Source of the DNA: Antedon bifida
Taxonomy: Eukaryota > Echinodermata > Crinoidea > Comatulida > Antedonidae
DNA length: 64,000 nucleotides
Direction: 5' to 3'
NCBI GenBank assembly: GCA_963402885.1
Contig: OY727100.1
Coordinates: 9,331,395-9,395,394, forward strand
Below the pieces are notes generated by a model. The model ran no database searches, had not been told where the DNA came from, and was given only the letters and a program-made list of their open reading frames with translations. Positions 61,266 through 64,000 of the stretch are shown piece after piece. The position numbers were made by a program, and so were the translations under genes. How positions within the stretch are numbered: the stretch's first letter is position 1; each line of letters opens with the position of its first letter.

Positions 61266-61670
61266 CAGGGATTTTTTTTAAAAATGACCAATTTTCGACC
61301 TTTTTATTTTTCGATAAAACTGGTTACTATAGCCCAATTGACATGCACAGAACCCATTATTCGACTCTGCGCATGTTTATTATGCTATAGTAACCATTTA
61401 TGTCAAAAAATAAAAGGGTCGAAAAATGGCCATTTTTCGAAAATTTCCCTTACTATATATAGTACAGGAATTTTTTCAAAAAATGACCAATTTTCGACCT
61501 TTTTATTTTTCGATAAAATTGGTTACTATAGCATGATTGACATGCGCAGAACGCATTATTCGACTCTGCGCATGTTTATTATGCCAGAGTAACCATTTAT
61601 TTCAAAAAATAAAAGGGTCGAAATTTGGCAATTTTTCGATAATTTCCCTGTACTTAGTACATACATTTGT
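61266..61670. repeat. Second block of the ~195-bp satellite, about two units
   Basis: Resumes at 'cagggattttttt' in the same register and strand as the main array and carries both dyads. It ends in 'ccctgtacttagtaca', then a flank ('aaaatactgttattgtgcaa') matching the left flank near 45,690. Confidence 0.9.
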
Positions 61671-61756
61671 TCAAAAAATGGCCAAATACGCACTTTTTAA
61701 AATACTGTTATTGTGCAATAATATTGCTATATAGATGTACAATGTTATGTAACTAA

Positions 61757-62215
61757 CGTAACAAGATGTGATGACAACAAACGCAACAAGATGTGATGTA
61801 ACTAACGCAACAAGATGTGATGTAACAAACGTAACAAGATGTGATGTAACAAACGTAACAAGATGTGATGTAACAAACGTAACAAGATGTGATGTAACAA
61901 ACGTAAAAAGATGTGATGTAACAAATGTAACAAGATGTGATGTAACAAACGTAACAAGATGTGATGTAACAAACGTAACAAGATGTGATGTAACAAACGT
62001 AACAAGATGTGATGTAACAAACGTAACAAGATGTGATGTAACAAACGTAACAAGATGTGATGAAAACCAACGTAACAAGATGTGATGTAACAAACGTAAC
62101 AAGATGTGATGTAACAAACGTAACAAGATGTGATGTAACAAACGTAACTAGATGTGATGTAACAAACGTAACAAGGTTTGATAACCAACGTAACAAGGTT
62201 TGATAACTAACGTAA
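61757..62215 (+). repeat. 24-bp minisatellite, about 18 copies
   Basis: Unit 'gtaacaagatgtgatg' plus 'taacaaac'. 24 bp is eight codons, so every frame without a stop in the unit stays open; the 105-156-codon ORFs on both strands are artefacts. Edge copies are diverged (aacaaggtttgataac). A single related unit sits at 45,469 beyond the far side of the satellite. Confidence 0.93.
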
Positions 62216-63242
62216 CAAACTTAACGTAAACATTCTTTATAGCTTACAACAAAACCATGGCCACAACAATGCCATTAGCCGAAACAAAAACAAAAATAAC
62301 ACCAAATTTGGGACTTTTCACATTTCAATGATTATGCACTAATATTGCTAAATGTGTGATTACATTGCATAATGTTATTGATGTTATGAATTAATTTCCT
62401 GTATATCATTGCTCAATTAGTCTCATTGCCTTTCAAATTTATGTATACACATAAAATGTTTATTATTGACCATTTCAATTGGTTATCCTGCATAAGTTGA
62501 TCATCTGATAAACACAACTTCTACCAACTAAATATAGTACAACATACATCTAATTTCAATATTTACAAACAAAATATATACTAAATATATACAATAAAAT
62601 TGTTTCTAATGTTGCTTTAAGGTTTGCATGGCAAATAAACACTAGTAAAGTTAGGCTTGCAGAGACAATCTCAACCTTACCTTATTTCCTTTTAGAACCA
62701 CATGGTGCACAACAAACCTAGCATTACTAGTGAAATGCTTCTACTTAGAATATAAATAAATAAATAAATATAAATTATTTACTGCAGAGGGAACACTGTA
62801 AACACTAAACTGAACCCCATTCTTAACATTTGTGTTGTATTTATCATTGGATGAACAGTAGAGATAATAATACCTATTTCCTTATTTTAAACAGTAAGTA
62901 AGTTATCAGTCTAAAAATGAAACTGATAACCGTACTTTTTCCTCATCTAGGTGAAAGTACATCAGGACATTACTCTTCATTGCATTTGGCAAAAGCAATA
63001 CTCATTTAATTTAAATTCTATAAATTACCATTAAAGTGTGTATGTCAGAAAATTAAATTATGATTTAGCCATTCAAAAGCACAGTGTGTATAAATATAAA
63101 TACTGTAATGCTTTAACATGTAAAATGTTGTTCAATCAAGTTGTACTATTCACGTTTCGTCTGTTTAGAAGTTAAGGTTAATTTGAACTTTGACCCTTGA
63201 TGTATTTTTTTCTGCAATGTATTCGTGGAAGAGCATTCTTCT
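62216..63242. other. Non-coding stretch downstream of the RPGRIP1L-like gene
   Basis: Holds the second stem-loop block (listed) and a short (taaa)n run near 62,755-62,772. Otherwise AT-rich without recognisable features. The 3' UTR of the minus-strand gene probably extends into it. Confidence 0.45.
62895..62985 (+). repeat. Conserved stem-loop block, copy 2
   Basis: GTTATCAG/CTGATAAC with a 13-nt loop, then 'cgtactttttcctcatctag' and 'gtgaaagta', colinear with the block at 44,246-44,335. Same orientation. Confidence 0.5.
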
Positions 63243-63963
63243 TTAACCATCCTCCTCACTTTCATATTGTAACTCTTCGTTTACCGTCCTCAACGCTGAA
63301 ACACATTCTACTGAAACATTCATTGTACCAATCATAATGGATTCATCACTGGCATCTGCAACTATATATAACAACAACAAAATCACAACAAATTATAATA
63401 AATAGGCCTTTGTTAATTAAAAAATATACACAGTATTTAATCAATTAAAAAAAAGTTTGCTCCATTAAAGAGAAAATACATGCATTATCAATTACAGAAT
63501 GGGAAACCCATGCTTTCTAAACCAAGTCTCATATGAGGGTTAACTAGTGACGGTGTATTGACCATAACAAAACAGGACAGGATTTGAAGCAGGAGCCTGG
63601 GATTGATAAGCAAGCATTCAAGCCACAGTGCCACTACTCTACTATATTTCTTTATAACGAAACACATTTAAAGCACCCACAAAGATTTCTTCTTCCTTTC
63701 TTTTATTTCAATAAACAATGGATGGGTTTTGTGATTTAGTTATGTACACTACACCAGGATTTGGACCTTTGACCCTGAATTGGTTAAACACCAAGCTACC
63801 GTACTACTACAAATGAAATAATGACTTACTATCAATATCAAGATCAATCACATCTCTGCCTTGTTTTAATATCTCTTGCACATCAACGTAAGCATACCCT
63901 TGGTCTTCACATTCCAGATCAGGCTTATCCTCTGCTGGTTCACTTACAAGTGTAAAACGAATC
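63243..63963 (-). CDS. RPGRIP1L: RPGRIP1L-like protein, last two exons (C-terminal RPGR-interacting C2-type domain), partial
   Basis: Minus strand. Exon 63,963-63,830 (acceptor tactttcttaag, donor gata then gtaagtca) joins exon 63,361-63,243 (acceptor atatatag, stop TAA at 63,243-63,245) in phase 1. The joined peptide runs IRFTLVSEPAED, ECEDQGYAYVDVQEILKQGR, DVIDLDIDIADA, IGTMNVSVECVSALRTV and ends in an acidic ESEEDG. This is the end of the C-terminal C2-like domain of RPGRIP1/RPGRIP1L: the ECEDxGYAY, ILxxGRD and IGxxxVSVxxxxAL positions all fit the family. In animals the protein sits at the ciliary transition zone and organises the gate. The rest of the gene lies beyond the right edge. The last exon is too short for ordinary ORF finding. 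RPGRIP1 versus RPGRIP1L cannot be separated from this piece; L is the more widespread form. Confidence 0.82.
63570..63812 (-). repeat. Two tRNA-derived SINE fragments in the RPGRIP1L intron and its flank
   Basis: On the minus strand, 'gcttcaaatcc' (near 63,575) and 'ggtccaaatcc' (near 63,760) resemble a Pol III B box, each preceded by tRNA-like text (gtggcttgaatgcttgc; gtagcttggtgtttaacc). A similar short piece (on the minus strand gtagtctagtggttaggg) is at about 37,822-37,845. No complete tRNA fold, so fragments of SINEs rather than tRNA genes. Confidence 0.4.
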
Positions 63964-64000
63964 CTTAAGAAAGTATAAAATAATGTCAAATAATAAGCTA

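Noticed and set aside
61671-62196. 105-156-codon repeat ORFs on both strands
   Set aside because: Artefact of a 24-bp minisatellite (eight codons per unit), open on both strands at once.
63570-63812. tRNA genes on the minus strand
   Set aside because: Only B-box-like words and partial A-box text; no complete cloverleaf. More likely SINE fragments.

Overview
This is an AT-rich, intron-rich, repeat-dense metazoan window. GT-AG introns, long introns, SINE- and MITE-like repeats, large satellites and frequent 'aggcct' words fit a marine invertebrate, probably an echinoderm. That placement is by general look only. No RNA genes, CRISPR arrays or bacterial-type operons are visible. Most ORFs over 60 codons are chance or satellite ORFs; the real genes are split into short exons that had to be assembled from splice sites and reading phase.

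Layout. (1) 1-22 kb is mostly non-coding. It has one plausible minus-strand exon at 492-589, a SINE-like copy near 5.2 kb, a perfect-palindrome doublet at 6.19 kb, a 1.53-kb element in two tandem copies (6.3-9.4 kb) and a 22-bp minisatellite at 20.6 kb. (2) 22.03-38.7 kb (+) is the 3' part of a SOWAH-family (sosondowah) ankyrin-repeat gene. The ankyrin core is four exons, one of them only 6 nt long. It is followed by a row of candidate alternative 3' exons, nearly all entered in the same phase (1), so the gene probably makes several C-terminal tails. (3) 39-45.8 kb is non-coding, with a 23-bp minisatellite and degenerate satellite edges. (4) 45.85-53.99 kb is a satellite of about 42 copies of a ~195-bp unit. 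Each unit is itself an inverted repeat of two ~97-bp halves; two more copies lie at 61.27-61.67 kb. (5) Between the two satellite blocks sits an intact eight-coding-exon gene (55,632-60,218, +) for a 1,253-residue DUF6729-type protein with a transposase-like catalytic region. Imperfect inverted ends suggest it is a large DNA transposon that inserted into the array. (6) 61.76-62.2 kb is a 24-bp minisatellite. (7) 63.24-63.96 kb (-) holds the last two exons of an RPGRIP1L-like ciliary gene.

The genes show no functional linkage. SOWAH and RPGRIP1L are host genes, and the DUF6729 gene is probably a mobile or formerly mobile gene. The most unusual items are the inverted-repeat satellite with its embedded intact transposase-like gene, and the SOWAH 3' exon series with its 6-nt microexon.
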